33,936 bases of DNA, from the NCBI GenBank assembly GCA_036652815.1, contig JAVVVE010000024.1, forward strand, positions 1 through 33,936, written 5' to 3'. Position numbers and translations under genes: made by a program. Source of the stretch: SZUA-378 sp036652815 (GTDB lineage: Bacteria; Bacillota; Clostridia; Lachnospirales; Lachnospiraceae). Shown piece by piece: positions 33,753 to 33,936 of the stretch (position 1 is its first letter; each line of letters begins with the position of its first letter). Below the pieces are notes generated by a model. It saw nothing but the letters and a program-made list of their open reading frames with translations, was not told the origin of the DNA and did not search any database.

Positions 33753-33854
33753 GTAAAATGATGTAGCACAAGATTGTCCTTAGGCTGCTGAGCCAGAGGT
33801 ATCAACCAGCCATCCTGTCAAGGGTGGCGTAACTAATCGATACATTAAGTGGTG

Positions 33855-33881
33855 CAATCCCACGAAAAAAATGATTGACCC
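33855..33881. repeat. Right terminal inverted repeat of the ISL3 remnant
   Basis: CAATCCCACGAAAAAAATGA then TTGACCC pairs with the left repeat at 32866-32892. The flanks (ATTTTTCT on the left, TTTTTTTC on the right) are similar but T-rich, so a target duplication is not proven. No gene lies between 33753 and this repeat. Confidence 0.6.
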
Positions 33882-33904
33882 TTTTTTTCATCAAAATTGG
33901 CGTT

Positions 33905-33936
33905 ACACTACTGTAGGATCTAATAAAAATTCAATA
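33905..33936 (+). mobile_element. Possible 5' end of a further ISLre2-type element at the window edge
   Basis: ACTACTGTAGGATCTAATAA near the end resembles the segment at 27390-27405 that precedes the right ISLre2 remnant. The window stops here, so whether a full element follows cannot be seen. Confidence 0.35.

Overview
The window looks like a chromosome segment of an anaerobic, gut-type Clostridia bacterium, most likely Lachnospiraceae. The reasons are the oxygen-independent (cobalt-early) B12 pathway with CbiK, the ECF-type cobalt importer, Firmicutes-style ribosome binding sites, ISLre2 and ISL3 insertion-sequence debris, and a CHASE2 cyclase next to FecR-type proteins. The species cannot be named from the sequence alone.

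Region 1 (about 459-20168, all minus strand) is a single compact cobalamin operon that starts at a cobalamin riboswitch (19990-20162). In transcription order it holds cbiQ, cbiO, cbiM, cbiN (cobalt uptake), cbiK, a cbiL-cbiD fusion, cbiF, cbiG, cbiH, a cbiJ-cbiE-cbiT triple fusion, a cbiA-cobT fusion, cobU, cobS, a short second cobU-like gene, cobC, cbiB, cobD, cbiP, cobO and cbiC. Together these take sirohydrochlorin to adenosylcobalamin. The uroporphyrinogen-III methyltransferase and sirohydrochlorin-forming steps, the supply of dimethylbenzimidazole and the threonine kinase are not here. Most genes overlap or are separated by a few bases. The fused CbiA domain appears to lack its glutaminase cysteine.

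Region 2 (20172-26072, minus strand) is a signalling operon directly upstream. It encodes a metallo-beta-lactamase-fold hydrolase, a GAF plus HD-GYP protein (probable c-di-GMP phosphodiesterase), a decayed FecR-domain gene, an intact secreted FecR-domain protein with a C-terminal InlB-type repeat, and a CHASE2 membrane adenylate cyclase. The cyclase stop codon lies only about 10 bases from the B12 riboswitch. A likely promoter for this operon lies at 26123-26151.

Region 3 (26281-33936) is accessory and partly decayed. It holds a two-repeat lipoprotein with a strong terminator, a PAS-CPBP membrane protein gene interrupted at a run of seven G, a fragment of an amidase-like gene, an intact large AMP-ligase/acyl-carrier/PlsC acyltransferase fusion, a RhuM-Fic gene that has lost its middle, and an ISL3 transposase that has lost its middle.

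Near-identical 118-base ISLre2-type fragments sit in inverted orientation at 71-188 and 27430-27547, bracketing the cobalamin operon, the signalling operon and the lipoprotein gene. Several broken genes (ISLre2, FecR, RhuM-Fic, ISL3) keep both ends and lack the middle, a recurrent decay pattern.
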